Below, one piece after another: positions 23,964 through 32,371 of a stretch of DNA of 64,000 nucleotides (the first letter of the stretch is position 1; each line of letters opens with the position of its first letter). Made by a program: the position numbers and the translations under genes. Source of the DNA: Streptomyces sp. NRRL B-24484 (GTDB lineage Bacteria > Actinomycetota > Actinomycetes > Streptomycetales > Streptomycetaceae); NCBI RefSeq assembly GCF_000717715.1, contig NZ_JOAI01000003.1, forward strand, positions 124,001-188,000, given 5' to 3'. A model generated the notes under the pieces. That model was given only the letters and a program-made list of their open reading frames with translations. It did not search any database and had not been told where the DNA came from.

Positions 23964-24338
23964 TCAGCCGCCGGTGCCGGTGCCGGGCCGGAGGTCGCCG
24001 AGGAGTTCGGCCCGGTCCGTGATCACGTCGGTGAGGATGTGGCGGGCGACGGCGAGGAGTTCGGCGACCTCGGGGCTGGTGATCCGGTAGACCACCGTGG
24101 CGCCGTCGCGCTGCGAGGTGACCACGCCGGCCCGGCGCAGGACGGCGAGCTGCTGGGAGAGGTTGGAGGCCTCGACGCCGACGTCGGCGAGCAGTTCGGC
24201 GACGGCGTGCTCGCGCCGGCTGAGCAGTTCGAGGACGCGGATCCGCACCGGGTGTCCGAGCGTCTTGAAGAACTCGGCCTTGACCTGGTAGAGCGGCACG
24301 GCGGTGACGGAGGGCTGCCGCGGTCTGCCGACTGGCAT
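23964..24338 (-). CDS. ArsR/SmtB-type repressor, cysteine-free
   Basis: A 124-residue winged-helix dimeric repressor. It has VPLYQVKAEFFKTLGHPVRI, then VEASNLSQQLAVLRRAGVV (recognition helix) and RDGATVVYRITSPEVAELL (wing). It contains no cysteine, so the classical ELCVCD-type metal or persulfide site is absent. The sensed signal must be something else, or sensing uses His/Asp sites. It shares the VPLYQxKAEFFxTLGHP block with the ArsR gene at 26.7-27.0 kb, making the two close paralogues. It starts at ATG 24338; a perfect dyad lies 78 bp upstream. Confidence 0.92.
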   Translation of the reverse strand: MPVGRPRQPSVTAVPLYQVKAEFFKTLGHPVRIRVLELLSRREHAVAELLADVGVEASNLSQQLAVLRRAGVVTSQRDGATVVYRITSPEVAELLAVARHILTDVITDRAELLGDLRPGTGTGG

Positions 24339-24415
24339 GGATCACCGTCCGTGTCGAGGTTGATCGGCTGCAGCTCCGAGGGTATCAACGCAGGTCGCGC
24401 GAGTGGACCCGAGGA

Positions 24416-24433
24416 GTTGCGATTATTCGCAAC
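24416..24433. promoter_or_regulatory. Putative ArsR operator GTTGCG-N6-CGCAAC
   Basis: Perfect 6-bp inverted repeat around ATTATT in an AT-rich patch between the divergent ArsR gene (start 24338) and the split-barrel protein gene (start 24542). The position, symmetry and size suit an ArsR dimer site controlling both directions. Confidence 0.65.
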
Positions 24434-24541
24434 TGATAAACTCAATCATATCGGTGGCACCTCCACGGCGCCGCCGGCCCCGGGCCCGCCTGCGCTATGG
24501 GGGTGCGGCGGGCCCGTTCCCACCTTTCTCCGAGGTGCGCG

Positions 24542-24955
24542 ATGGACGACGAGGACCGGGGGCCGTTCCTGGGCCCGCTGGACCAGGAGCCCGTGCAGGC
24601 GCTGACCCTGCTGGCCGGGCTCGCGCCGGGGTGCGTGCTCCGGCCGCCCGGCGACACGCCGCCGACCGTCGTCCGGCACCTCGTCGAGGGCACCCTCCTG
24701 TACCTCCGGGTCCGCTTCCCGGGCGGGATCCCCGTCTGCCCCGACCGGCTCACCTACCAGGCGCAGCGGATCGACCCGGAGGGGCACGCCGGCTGGCTGG
24801 TGCTGGTCACCGGCTCGGTGCGGCTGGTGCCGGAGCCGGACGAGCGGGACCGGCCGCGGATCCCGGTCGGCCCGTGGTCCGGCGAGGTGGACCAACTGCT
24901 GCTGCTGGTGCCGGAGCGGCTGTCGGTGTTCCGGCTGGCCGGCGCGCCGGGCTGA
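24542..24955 (+). CDS. Pyridoxamine 5'-phosphate oxidase-like split-barrel protein
   Basis: A 137-residue single-domain protein resembling the FMN-binding split barrels (PPOX class) of actinomycetes. It shows HLVEGTLLYLRVRFPGGIPV, then HAGWLVLVTGSVRLVPEPDE, matching the common 'GWSVLVxGxAxxV' strand pair, and closes with GEVDQLLLLVPERLSVFRL. The N-terminal strand that usually reads GxLAxxxxGxPxVxPV is weakly conserved, so flavin or F420 binding is uncertain. It is divergent from the ArsR gene across a dyad and probably under its control. Confidence 0.7.
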   Translation: MDDEDRGPFLGPLDQEPVQALTLLAGLAPGCVLRPPGDTPPTVVRHLVEGTLLYLRVRFPGGIPVCPDRLTYQAQRIDPEGHAGWLVLVTGSVRLVPEPDERDRPRIPVGPWSGEVDQLLLLVPERLSVFRLAGAPG

Positions 24956-24989
24956 CCGGGATCCGCGGGGCGGCGGGCGGCGGGCGCGC

Positions 24990-26702
24990 TCACCGGCCGC
25001 CTCCGGGGGCGGGGGCGAGGTGGGCGCCGAGGCGGGTGCGGGCGTACGCGATGGCCTCGGGCGTCCCGGCGAAGACGCGGTGTTCCGCGTGGAGGGCGTC
25101 GAGCGCGCCGAGTGCGTCCAGCGTCCTGCGGTGGTCCTCGCGGACGCCGGAGACCAGGACGAGGATGCCGCGCCGCTCCAGCTTGTCGACGGCGTCGCCG
25201 AGGACGAGGGCACCGGTCGCGTCGATCGCGGTGATCCGGGACAGCCGCAGCACGACCGCCTTCACGTCGCCGGTCTCGGCGAGTTCGAGGAGGAAGCGGT
25301 GGGCGGCGGCGAAGAACAGCGGCCCGTCGATCCGGTAGGCGACGATGTGCTCGGCCAGCAGGGCCTGTTCCTCGGTGTGGTGGTCGGCGGGCGGCAGGCC
25401 GTCGTGCAGCGGCACCCGGGTGAGGGCGGCGGAGCGGGCGACCTGCCGCAGCGCCAGCGCGCCGGCCACCAGCAGGCCGACCACGACGGCGGTCACGAGG
25501 TCGAAGGCGAGCGTGGTGGCCGCCGTCAGGGCGAGCACGGCGGCCTCGCCGCGGCCGGCCCGGGCGAGGGCGCGCAGCGAGGCGACCTCGACCATCCGCA
25601 CCGCGGTCGCGATCAGCACGCCGGCCAGGGCCGCGAGCGGGATGCCCTCGACGAGCGGGGCGGCGGCGAAGACCACCAGTGCGAGGACGGCCGCGTGGAC
25701 GAGTGCGGCGAGCCGGGAGGCGGCCCCGGAGCGGACGTTGACCGCCGTCCGGGCGATCGCGCCGGTGGCGGCGACGCCGCCGAACAGCGGTGCGGCCAGG
25801 TTGGCCAGCCCCTGGCCGAACAGCTCGCGGTCGCTGTCGTGCCGCTCGGAGACGCTCATCGCGTCCGCGGCGGTGGCGGACATCAGCGACTCCAGTGCGG
25901 CGAGGGCGGCCACCGCGAGCGCCGCCGTCGCCAACTCCGGTACGTCGCCGAGGTGGAAGAAGCCCCATGACGGAGCCGGCAGTCCGGAGGGCAGGTGCCC
26001 GATCGTCGCCACGTCCAGCCCGGCGCCGGAGGCCACGAGGGTCGCACCGATCACGGCGAGCAGCGAGAACGGGATGCCGGGCCGCAGCCGGGCGCCGAGC
26101 AGCATCACCACCGCCACACCCGCGGCGAGCGCGAGTGCGGCGAGATGCGGGTCGCGGACGAAGTCGACGAGCGCGTCCCGTGCCGCGACGGCGGTGTTCT
26201 CCGCGCCGGAGGGTTTCACACCGAGTGCGGCCGGCACCTGCTGGAGGCCGATCACCGCGGCGATGCCGAGGGTGAAGCCCTCCACCACCGGCGCCGGGAC
26301 GAACGCCATGAAGCGCCCGGCGCCGCCGATCGCCGTCGCCACCAGCAGCAGTCCGGCGAGCAGCCCCACCGTCAGCACGCCGTCGGTGCCGTAGCGGTGG
26401 ACGATCGGCACGAGGACCACGGTCATCGCCCCGGTCGGCCCGCTGACCTGCAGGTGGGAGCCGCCGAACAGGGCGGCGACCGCGCCGGCCACCACGGCCG
26501 TCGCCAGGCCCGCCTGCGCCCCGGCGCCGGAGGCCACGCCGAAGCCCAGCGCGAGGGGCAGTGCGACGATCGCCACCGTCAGCCCGGCCGCCAGGTCCTT
26601 GCGCGGCGAGCGCCGCATCGTCGCCCACACCGCGCGGTCGGGCAGCACGGCCCGCAGCCGCGCGCCGAGCCGGTGCGCGGCCGCCGCGGACGCCCCGCTC
26701 AT
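24990..26702 (-). CDS. SulP family anion transporter with STAS domain
   Basis: A 570-residue SLC26/SulP protein. About 12 hydrophobic segments start with the conserved KDLAAGLTVAIVALPLALGFG and LFGGSHLQVSGPTGAMTVVL (the family's substrate-binding helix). FGQGLANLAAPLFGGVAATGAIARTAVN is the second SulP signature. A cytoplasmic STAS domain covers about residues 450-560 (YRIDGPLFFAAAHRF, VVLRLSRITAIDATGALVLG). Transport could be sulfate, bicarbonate or a dicarboxylate. ATG 26702 overlaps the stop of the upstream ArsR gene by 4 nt, so regulator and transporter form one operon. Confidence 0.93.
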   Translation of the reverse strand: MSGASAAAAHRLGARLRAVLPDRAVWATMRRSPRKDLAAGLTVAIVALPLALGFGVASGAGAQAGLATAVVAGAVAALFGGSHLQVSGPTGAMTVVLVPIVHRYGTDGVLTVGLLAGLLLVATAIGGAGRFMAFVPAPVVEGFTLGIAAVIGLQQVPAALGVKPSGAENTAVAARDALVDFVRDPHLAALALAAGVAVVMLLGARLRPGIPFSLLAVIGATLVASGAGLDVATIGHLPSGLPAPSWGFFHLGDVPELATAALAVAALAALESLMSATAADAMSVSERHDSDRELFGQGLANLAAPLFGGVAATGAIARTAVNVRSGAASRLAALVHAAVLALVVFAAAPLVEGIPLAALAGVLIATAVRMVEVASLRALARAGRGEAAVLALTAATTLAFDLVTAVVVGLLVAGALALRQVARSAALTRVPLHDGLPPADHHTEEQALLAEHIVAYRIDGPLFFAAAHRFLLELAETGDVKAVVLRLSRITAIDATGALVLGDAVDKLERRGILVLVSGVREDHRRTLDALGALDALHAEHRVFAGTPEAIAYARTRLGAHLAPAPGGGR

Positions 26703-27046
26703 CTCTCCGTCGCCGTCCGCCGCGGCTTGCCGAGTTCGGCGAGCAGGTCCGACTGGTCGGTGATCATCGCGCCGAGGATCCGGCGCGCGGTGTGCAGCAG
26801 GTGTGCGACGTCCGGGGTGGCGAGTGCGTAGACCACGGTGTTGCCGTCCCGGGTGGCCGCGACCAGCCGGGTGCGGCGCAGCACGGCGAGCTGCTGGGAG
26901 AGGTTGGACGGCTCGATCTCCAGGGCCGCGAGCAGGTCGCGCACCGGCCGGGGGCCGTCCTGCAGGAGTTCGAGGACGCGGATGCGTGCCGGGTGGCCGA
27001 GGGTGCGGAAGAACTCGGCCTTGAGCTGGTAGAGCGGTACGGTCAT
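26699..27046 (-). CDS. ArsR-type repressor coupled to SulP transporter
   Basis: A 115-residue winged-helix repressor starting MTVPLYQLKAEFFRTLGHPA, with recognition helix IEPSNLSQQLAVLRR and wing TRDGNTVVYALATPDVAHLL. It has no cysteine, like its paralogue at 24.0-24.3 kb. The start at ATG 27046 fits the conserved N-terminus of the pair; an upstream reading to 27130 adds only Arg/Ala-rich sequence. It overlaps the SulP start by 4 nt. A perfect 14-bp dyad about 95 bp upstream is the likely autoregulatory operator. Confidence 0.92.
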   Translation of the reverse strand: MTVPLYQLKAEFFRTLGHPARIRVLELLQDGPRPVRDLLAALEIEPSNLSQQLAVLRRTRLVAATRDGNTVVYALATPDVAHLLHTARRILGAMITDQSDLLAELGKPRRTATER

Positions 27047-27139
27047 CGCCCCTGTCGCTCCTTCCCGCCGCCGGCCGGAGCGGGCCGGGGCTGTGCGCGG
27101 TGCGGCCGTCCGACCGCACACCCGCAGCATGTATCAATG

Positions 27140-27153
27140 TGAAGAATTCTTCA
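27140..27153. promoter_or_regulatory. Putative ArsR operator TGAAGAATTCTTCA
   Basis: Perfect 14-bp palindrome without spacer in an AT-rich patch upstream of the ArsR-SulP operon (start 27046). It does not resemble the dyad before the paralogous ArsR gene, so the two repressors probably recognise different sequences. Confidence 0.7.
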
Positions 27154-27314
27154 ACTTCTGATCTCTTCATGTTGTGCGGCGGGGGCCGGCCGGACGATTG
27201 CGGTCGGTTGCGGTCATCCACAGGCCTGCAACCTGCGCGTTTTCGTAGCCTCCCGGGCAAGACCCGTGCGCAGCCGCGCCCGGGAGGACAGGGACACCGA
27301 CGAGGAGGCCCGGT

Positions 27315-27689
27315 ATGGGCGGCGTGGAGCAGGCACTGACGGAGGCGATGGGGATCGACGGCGCACTGGGCGCGGCGATCGTGGACGGGGACAGCGGCAT
27401 GGCGCTCGGCACCCGCACCGGCGGGGCGCTCGGCATCGATCCGGCGCTCGCCGCGGCCTGCCACACGGACCTGGTGCGGGCCGCCCGCCGGGCCCTGGAC
27501 GACACGGGCCTCGGCCGGGAACGGGTCGAGGACATCCTCACCTCGCTGTCCGGCCAGTACCACCTCATCCGTCCGCTCACCCGCACCGGCGGCGGCCTGT
27601 TCCTCTCCCTGGTGCTGGACCGCGCCCGGGCCAACCTCGCGATGGCCCGTCACCGCCTGCGGCTCATCGACGACCGTGTGGTCCTGTAG
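27315..27689 (+). CDS. Roadblock/LC7-like small protein
   Basis: A 124-residue protein. It opens GVEQALTEAMGIDGALGAAIVDGDSGMALGT, then LAAACHTDLVRAARRALDD, then GQYHLIRPLTRTGGGLFLSLVLDRARANLAMARHRL. This is the strand-helix arrangement of Roadblock/LC7 domains, which in Streptomyces often modulate small GTPases or gliding-type complexes. No GTPase gene is adjacent. It stands alone, with a strong terminator 34 bp downstream. Confidence 0.75.
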   Translation: MGGVEQALTEAMGIDGALGAAIVDGDSGMALGTRTGGALGIDPALAAACHTDLVRAARRALDDTGLGRERVEDILTSLSGQYHLIRPLTRTGGGLFLSLVLDRARANLAMARHRLRLIDDRVVL

Positions 27690-27722
27690 GCCCGTCGGCG
27701 TGCACCGGGCGCGGGGCACGGC

Positions 27723-27757
27723 GGGAGGCCCGGACCGTGGGACGGTCCGGGCCTCCC
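27723..27757. terminator. Bidirectional terminator
   Basis: Perfect 16-bp stem (27723-27738 with 27742-27757) and a GGG loop, lying between the convergent stops at 27689 and 27777. It can serve both strands. Confidence 0.9.
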
Positions 27758-27776
27758 GGCCGGCGGGGTGCGCCGG

Positions 27777-29978
27777 TCAGCGGACGGGCAGCCGGTCGGG
27801 CTCCGCGGCGGTGTCCGTGGACGGCGCGGTGGTGCGCGGGTGGCTGCCCGGGCGGAGCGGCCACCAGAGGGCGCGGCCGAACAGGGCGGCCAGCGCGGGC
27901 ACCAGGACCAGGGACAGCACCAGCGCGGAGAGCAGGATGCCGAGCGTCATCGCGAAGGCGACCTGTCCGCTGCCCGGGGTGGTGGCCAGGGTGGCGAAGG
28001 AGCCGGCCAGCACGAGGCCGGCGGTGGCGACGGCGGGCGCGCTGTGGCGCACCGCGCGGGCCACGGCCCCGCGGACCGGGCCCGGGTGCCGCATCTCCTC
28101 GCGGATCCGGTCGGTGACGAGGATGTTGTAGTCGGTGCCGAGGGCCACCACGAACAAAAACAGCACCAGGGGCAGGGTGAAGGCGACGCCCGGCCCGTCC
28201 AGGAGGTGCTGGAACAGCAGGGTGGCGGCGCCGAGGGTGGCGGCGAAGCCCAGGCCCACCGACAGCATCAGGACCACCGGCGCGAGCAGGCTGCGCAGGA
28301 GCAGCAGCAGGATCAGGGCGATCAGGGCGGCCGCGACCGGGAAGACGATCGCGAGGTCGTGGTCGACCGCGGTGGAGATGTCGGCGAAGACCGCCGCCGT
28401 GCCGCCCACGTGGGCGCTCGTCCCGGCCGGCGTGTGGGCGGCGACCGCGGCCCGGACGGGACCGGCGGCCAGGTCGCGGGCCCGCCGGCTCTGCGGGTCG
28501 GCGGTCAGGTAGAGGTCGATCCGGGCGGCGCGGCGGTCCTCGTTGAGGACGGTCGGGCCGACCCGGCCCACGCCCCCGACCGCGCCGAGGGCCCGGGCGA
28601 GACCGTCGAGCCGCCCGGTGCCGAGCGCGGCGCCGTCCTCGGCGGTGACGTAGACCGTCGTCGGGTCCGAGACGCCCGCGGGCAGGGCGCGGGAGATCTC
28701 GGCGGCCGTGGCCGCGGCCGCCGTACCGGAGGCACCGCCCCCGCCGTAGTCCATCCGGATGCCGGTCGTGCCGGCGGCCAGCGCGGCGAGTACGGCCACC
28801 GCGGCGAGCAGCAGCGGCAGCGGCCGCCGGGCGACGAGGGCGCCGAAGCGGGCGGCGAAGCCCTCGCGCTGTTCCCGGCGCAGGCTGCGGGAGGGCCAGA
28901 ACATCCGGCGGCCGCAGGCGGCGAGCAGGGCCGGCATGAGGGTGAGACTGCCCAGCAGCATGACCAGCACGGCGACGGCGATCGCCGGGCCGAGCGAGCG
29001 GAACTGGCCGAAGCTCGCCACGCCGAGGGTGGCGAACGCCGCCACGATGGTCAGCGCGGCCGAGGTGATCGCGGTGCCCACCCGGCCGGAGACCTCGGCG
29101 GCCGCCTCGCGCGCCGGCTGGGCGGGGCGGGCCCGCAGGTGCTCGCGGAACCGGAAGAGCAGGAACAGCAGGTAGTCGATCCCGATGCCGAGCAGCACGA
29201 CGGAGACCAGTCCCGGGGTGCCGGGGTCGAGCCGCAGGCCGGTGAGCGCGGCGGCGCCCGCCACCGCGCCGCCGGCGGCACCGCCGATCACGGTGACGGC
29301 GAGCAGCGGCAGCACGGCCGCCAGGACGCTGCGGAACACCAGCACGTTCAGCAGGACGATCAGGCCGGTGACGAGCGCTCCGGCGACGACGGTGGCCGTC
29401 CGGTGGGCGTCGGTGGTATCGGCGGCGTCGGCCGCTCCCCCGGTGAACCCGGTGCGCAGCCCGGTCTCGGCGAACCGGGCCCGGGCGGTGTCCCGGAAGG
29501 TCCGGTACACGGCCTGGACGCCCTCGTCCGCGGCGCTGCCGGCGAGCGCGACGGCGAGCAGTTCGAAGCTCCCGTCGGGCGCGACCACCGCCGGGGCGAT
29601 CCGCGGGGTCTGCGAGCGGTCGGGGACCAGGAAGGCCGGCTGGTCCTCCTTCCGCGGCATGACCACCCGGTGCCGGGCGAGCTCCGCCGCCCCGGCCTCG
29701 ATCCGCTGCCGGTCGGCGGCCGAGAGCGGGGTGCCGTCGGCCCGGGCGACCAGCACCGTCACCGTGGTGGTGTCCGACCGCACCCCGAACCGCTCCTCGG
29801 CGATCCGCAGGGCGGCGGCCGAGTCGTAGCCGCGGGGCAGGAAGTCCCCGGACTGCGCCTGGGTGACACCGGCGAACAGCACCGGGCCCAGCACGCCCAG
29901 TCCGATGCCCAGCACCGCCCAGACGGCGATGACCTTCCACGCGTGTCTGGTGGAGAATCCGGTCAAGGCGCGGATCAC
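27777..29978 (-). CDS. MMPL/RND family transporter
   Basis: A 733-residue RND-type exporter with two duplicated halves. TM1 is VIAVWAVLGIGLGVLGPVLF. Each half has an extracellular loop followed by a run of membrane helices: GLVSVVLLGIGIDYLLFLLFRFREHL in the first and LVLFLFVVALGTDYNILVTDRIREEM in the second. Each carries the conserved GxxxDY that relays protons in MMPL proteins. GTG 29978 is set by GGAGGACGAC. Members export lipids, siderophores or antibiotics; the cargo here is unknown. It diverges from a histidine kinase/response regulator pair that may control it. Confidence 0.93.
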   Translation of the reverse strand: MIRALTGFSTRHAWKVIAVWAVLGIGLGVLGPVLFAGVTQAQSGDFLPRGYDSAAALRIAEERFGVRSDTTTVTVLVARADGTPLSAADRQRIEAGAAELARHRVVMPRKEDQPAFLVPDRSQTPRIAPAVVAPDGSFELLAVALAGSAADEGVQAVYRTFRDTARARFAETGLRTGFTGGAADAADTTDAHRTATVVAGALVTGLIVLLNVLVFRSVLAAVLPLLAVTVIGGAAGGAVAGAAALTGLRLDPGTPGLVSVVLLGIGIDYLLFLLFRFREHLRARPAQPAREAAAEVSGRVGTAITSAALTIVAAFATLGVASFGQFRSLGPAIAVAVLVMLLGSLTLMPALLAACGRRMFWPSRSLRREQREGFAARFGALVARRPLPLLLAAVAVLAALAAGTTGIRMDYGGGGASGTAAAATAAEISRALPAGVSDPTTVYVTAEDGAALGTGRLDGLARALGAVGGVGRVGPTVLNEDRRAARIDLYLTADPQSRRARDLAAGPVRAAVAAHTPAGTSAHVGGTAAVFADISTAVDHDLAIVFPVAAALIALILLLLLRSLLAPVVLMLSVGLGFAATLGAATLLFQHLLDGPGVAFTLPLVLFLFVVALGTDYNILVTDRIREEMRHPGPVRGAVARAVRHSAPAVATAGLVLAGSFATLATTPGSGQVAFAMTLGILLSALVLSLVLVPALAALFGRALWWPLRPGSHPRTTAPSTDTAAEPDRLPVR

Positions 29979-30281
29979 GTCGTCCTCCGGGTCGTGGACG
30001 CGAACGTCCGGGTGGCGACCGGGGGTTCCCGGCCGGTCTCCAGACCACCACCCGCAGGGGCCCCGGGGCGTCCGGGCAGCGGACGATCCGCACGGGGGCC
30101 CCCGCTCCCCCTCGGGCTCCGGACCAGGACCGTGGTCCTGGTCGGCCGGCCCGCCGTCGGCCGCGGGGACCACGCGGGGCGGTGCGCGGCGGTGCCAGAA
30201 TCGGGCATCGGGGCTGATCAACCGGGTCGGCCCGAGCCGCGGCCGGGCACGGCACGGCCACCGGGCACGGGAGGAACGGAC
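29979..30281. other. Divergent intergenic region of exporter and two-component genes
   Basis: About 300 bp without a gene. It contains a near-continuous 22-bp dyad at 30122-30143 (separate entry). Both promoters should lie here, but no consensus -10/-35 pair is evident. Confidence 0.5.
30122..30143. promoter_or_regulatory. Dyad GACCAGGACC-GT-GGTCCTGGTC
   Basis: Perfect 10-bp arms with a 2-bp centre, 160 bp before the kinase start and 144 bp before the exporter start. The size and symmetry suit a dimeric regulator such as the encoded LuxR/NarL-type response regulator. It could also fold as RNA. Confidence 0.5.
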
Positions 30282-31577
30282 ATGGGAGGGCGTCAGCGCC
30301 CCGAGGCGGCGGCGGACCTGGGCGGGCGTCAGCGCCCCGGCGCCGGGGCGGGCGGGGGGACCGGCCCGGCCCTCCCGGCCGGCGGAGCGGGCCCCGCACC
30401 GGAGGCCGACGCCTCGCCGTGGACGCACACGGACGCGCTGGTGGCCGTCGGCGCCTGCACGCTGGACCTGCTCGCCTACCTGCTCTTCAGCACCGCCGAG
30501 CGGAGCGAGGGCCCCGGCCTGACGGGCTTCGTCGTGATCGTGCTGTCGGCGCTGCCGCTGCTCGCCCGGCGCCGGCACCCGGTGGCGGTGCTCGCCGCCG
30601 TCGTGCTGCTCGGGGCGGCGGCCGACCTGTCCGCGCCGCCGACCAGCCACTTCGGCGCCGTCCCGGTGGTGGCCCTGTTCACCGTCGCCCGGACCTGCAG
30701 CGGCCTCCGGACGGCGGCCTCCGCCGCGGCGACCGCGGTGGTGACCGCGCTGGCGCAGAGCCATCTCCGGCCGCCCGACTGGCAGGCGGCCGTCGCCACC
30801 CCGCTCACCGTCCTGCTCGTGGTCGGCGCGGGCCTCGCCGTCTCCCGCTGGCAGCGCGAGGTGGCGGCCAACCGCAGACTGCTGGCCGACCGGGCGGTGG
30901 CCGACGAACGCCGCCGCATCGCACGGGAGTTGCACGACATCGTGGCCCACCACATCACCACCATGCAGCTGATGGCCGGCGGCGCCCGCGCCAACGCCGG
31001 GAATCCGGAGGTGGTCAGGGACGCCCTGGTCACCCTGGAGTCCTCCGGCCGGATGGCGCTGCGCGAGATGCGCCAGCTCCTGGACGTCCTGCGGGCCGGT
31101 GACGAGCCGGACACCGCACCGCCCTCGCCGCAGCCCGGCACGGACGACCTCGACCGGCTGGTCGCCGAGGCCTGCCGGGCCGGACTGCCGACCGGGCTCG
31201 ACGTGCAGGGCGCGCCGCGGCCGCTGCCGCCGACCGTCGGCCTGACGGTGTTCCGGATCGCCCAGGAGGGCCTCACCAACGCCCGCAAGTACGCGGGGTC
31301 GGCCCGCGCGCTCGTCCGGCTGACGTACGGCACCGACCGGGTCACCGTCGAGGTGCGCGACGACGGGGGCGGCGCACCCGCCCGGGACGCGGCCGCGCCG
31401 ACCGGGCGCCGGGCCGGGTACGGCCTGATCGGCATGCGCGAGCGGGTCGCCCTGCACGGCGGCACCCTGGACGCGGGTCCGCAGGCCGGCGGCGGCTTCG
31501 CCGTGGTGGCCGACCTGCCGCTGACCCCGGACGAGGTCGCGGAGGCGGCCGTGCAGTGCGGGGAGGCGAACCGGTGA
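30282..31577 (+). CDS. Sensor histidine kinase, NarL/DesK-like
   Basis: A 431-residue kinase. A Gly/Ala-rich cytoplasmic leader of about 45 residues precedes five or so membrane helices (residues 50-195) with almost no extracytoplasmic loop, so sensing is likely in or at the membrane. The HisKA_3 dimerisation helix has H218 in RRRIARELHDIVAHHITTMQL. The ATPase domain has FRIAQEGLTNARKYAG (N box), VEVRDDGGG and GLIGMRERV. GGAGGAAC lies before ATG 30282. The response regulator overlaps it by 4 nt. Confidence 0.94.
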   Translation: MGGRQRPEAAADLGGRQRPGAGAGGGTGPALPAGGAGPAPEADASPWTHTDALVAVGACTLDLLAYLLFSTAERSEGPGLTGFVVIVLSALPLLARRRHPVAVLAAVVLLGAAADLSAPPTSHFGAVPVVALFTVARTCSGLRTAASAAATAVVTALAQSHLRPPDWQAAVATPLTVLLVVGAGLAVSRWQREVAANRRLLADRAVADERRRIARELHDIVAHHITTMQLMAGGARANAGNPEVVRDALVTLESSGRMALREMRQLLDVLRAGDEPDTAPPSPQPGTDDLDRLVAEACRAGLPTGLDVQGAPRPLPPTVGLTVFRIAQEGLTNARKYAGSARALVRLTYGTDRVTVEVRDDGGGAPARDAAAPTGRRAGYGLIGMRERVALHGGTLDAGPQAGGGFAVVADLPLTPDEVAEAAVQCGEANR

Positions 31578-32281
31578 CCGCCGCGCCCGGGATCCGGATC
31601 CTCGTCGTGGACGACCAGCCGCTCGTCCGGCGCGGCCTGTCGCTGATCCTCTCCCCCGACCCGTCCTTCGAGGTGGTGGGCGAGGCCGCGGACGGGGCGC
31701 AGGCCGTCGACCTCGCCCACCGGCTGCGCCCGGACGTCGTGGTGATGGACATCCGGATGCCCGTCCTGGACGGGGTCGGTGCGGCGCAGCTGTTGGCCCG
31801 CACCCTGCCCGACTGCCGGGTGCTCGCCCTCAGCACCTTCGACATGGACGAGTACGTGGTGGCCGCGCTGCGGGCCGGCGCCTGCGGCTTCCTGCCGAAG
31901 GACGTCTCCCCCGAGGAGCTCTGCGCGGCGATCCGCACCGTCCACGCGGGTGATGCGGTGGTCGCGCCGCGCCTGCTCACCCGGTTGATCTCGGCCTACG
32001 TCCGGGCGCCCGCCGGCCCGTCGCCGGCCGCCGTGGACACCGGCGGGCTGACGCCCCGGGAGGTCGAGGTGTGGCGGCTGATGGCCACCGGCCTCGACAA
32101 CGCCGGGATCGCGCTCGCCCTGGGGATCGGCACCTCCACGGTGAAGAACCACATCACCGCGCTCTTCGGCAAGCTCGACGTCCGCGACCGGGCCCAGGCG
32201 GTCGTCGCGGCGTACGAGTCGGGCCTGGTGACCGCCCGGGCGGCACCCGGCGGCCGGGCCGGCGGCGCGGTCACCGGGTAG
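31574..32281 (+). CDS. LuxR/NarL-type response regulator
   Basis: A 235-residue regulator. The receiver domain has the acidic pocket ILVVDDQPLVRRGL, phospho-acceptor D59 in VVMDIRMPVLDG, then Thr/Lys switch residues ALSTF and LPKDVSPEEL. The C-terminal GerE-type HTH has LTPREVEVWRLMATGLDNAGIA and GTSTVKNHITALFGKL. GTG 31574 overlaps the kinase stop (GTGA), so the pair is translated together. Probable targets are its own promoter and the divergent MMPL exporter. Confidence 0.95.
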   Translation: MTAAPGIRILVVDDQPLVRRGLSLILSPDPSFEVVGEAADGAQAVDLAHRLRPDVVVMDIRMPVLDGVGAAQLLARTLPDCRVLALSTFDMDEYVVAALRAGACGFLPKDVSPEELCAAIRTVHAGDAVVAPRLLTRLISAYVRAPAGPSPAAVDTGGLTPREVEVWRLMATGLDNAGIALALGIGTSTVKNHITALFGKLDVRDRAQAVVAAYESGLVTARAAPGGRAGGAVTG

Positions 32282-32312
32282 CGGCCCCCGGGGCCGCGGC
32301 GTCGGGATCGAA

Positions 32313-32347
32313 GCGCCCACCGTGCCCTCGGTGGGTGCGGTGGGCGC
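32313..32347. terminator. Convergent-gene hairpin with alternative pairing
   Basis: Outer arms GCGCCCACCG (32313-32322) and CGGTGGGCGC (32338-32347) pair perfectly. The left arm can also pair with an inner CGGTGGG (32329-32335) to give a 7-bp stem with a 6-nt loop. It lies between convergent stops at 32281 and 32372. Confidence 0.75.
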
Positions 32348-32371
32348 CGGGACGTCCGGGTGGCGGCGGGG

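Noticed and set aside
27768..30281. Plus-strand frame extending far upstream of the histidine kinase
   Set aside because: The part before ATG 30282 is antisense to the MMPL gene and has no protein-like composition. A good ribosome-binding site marks 30282.
29978..31457. Extended minus-strand frame upstream of the MMPL start
   Set aside because: It overlaps the well-supported histidine kinase on the other strand. GGAGGAC before GTG 29978 sets the real start.
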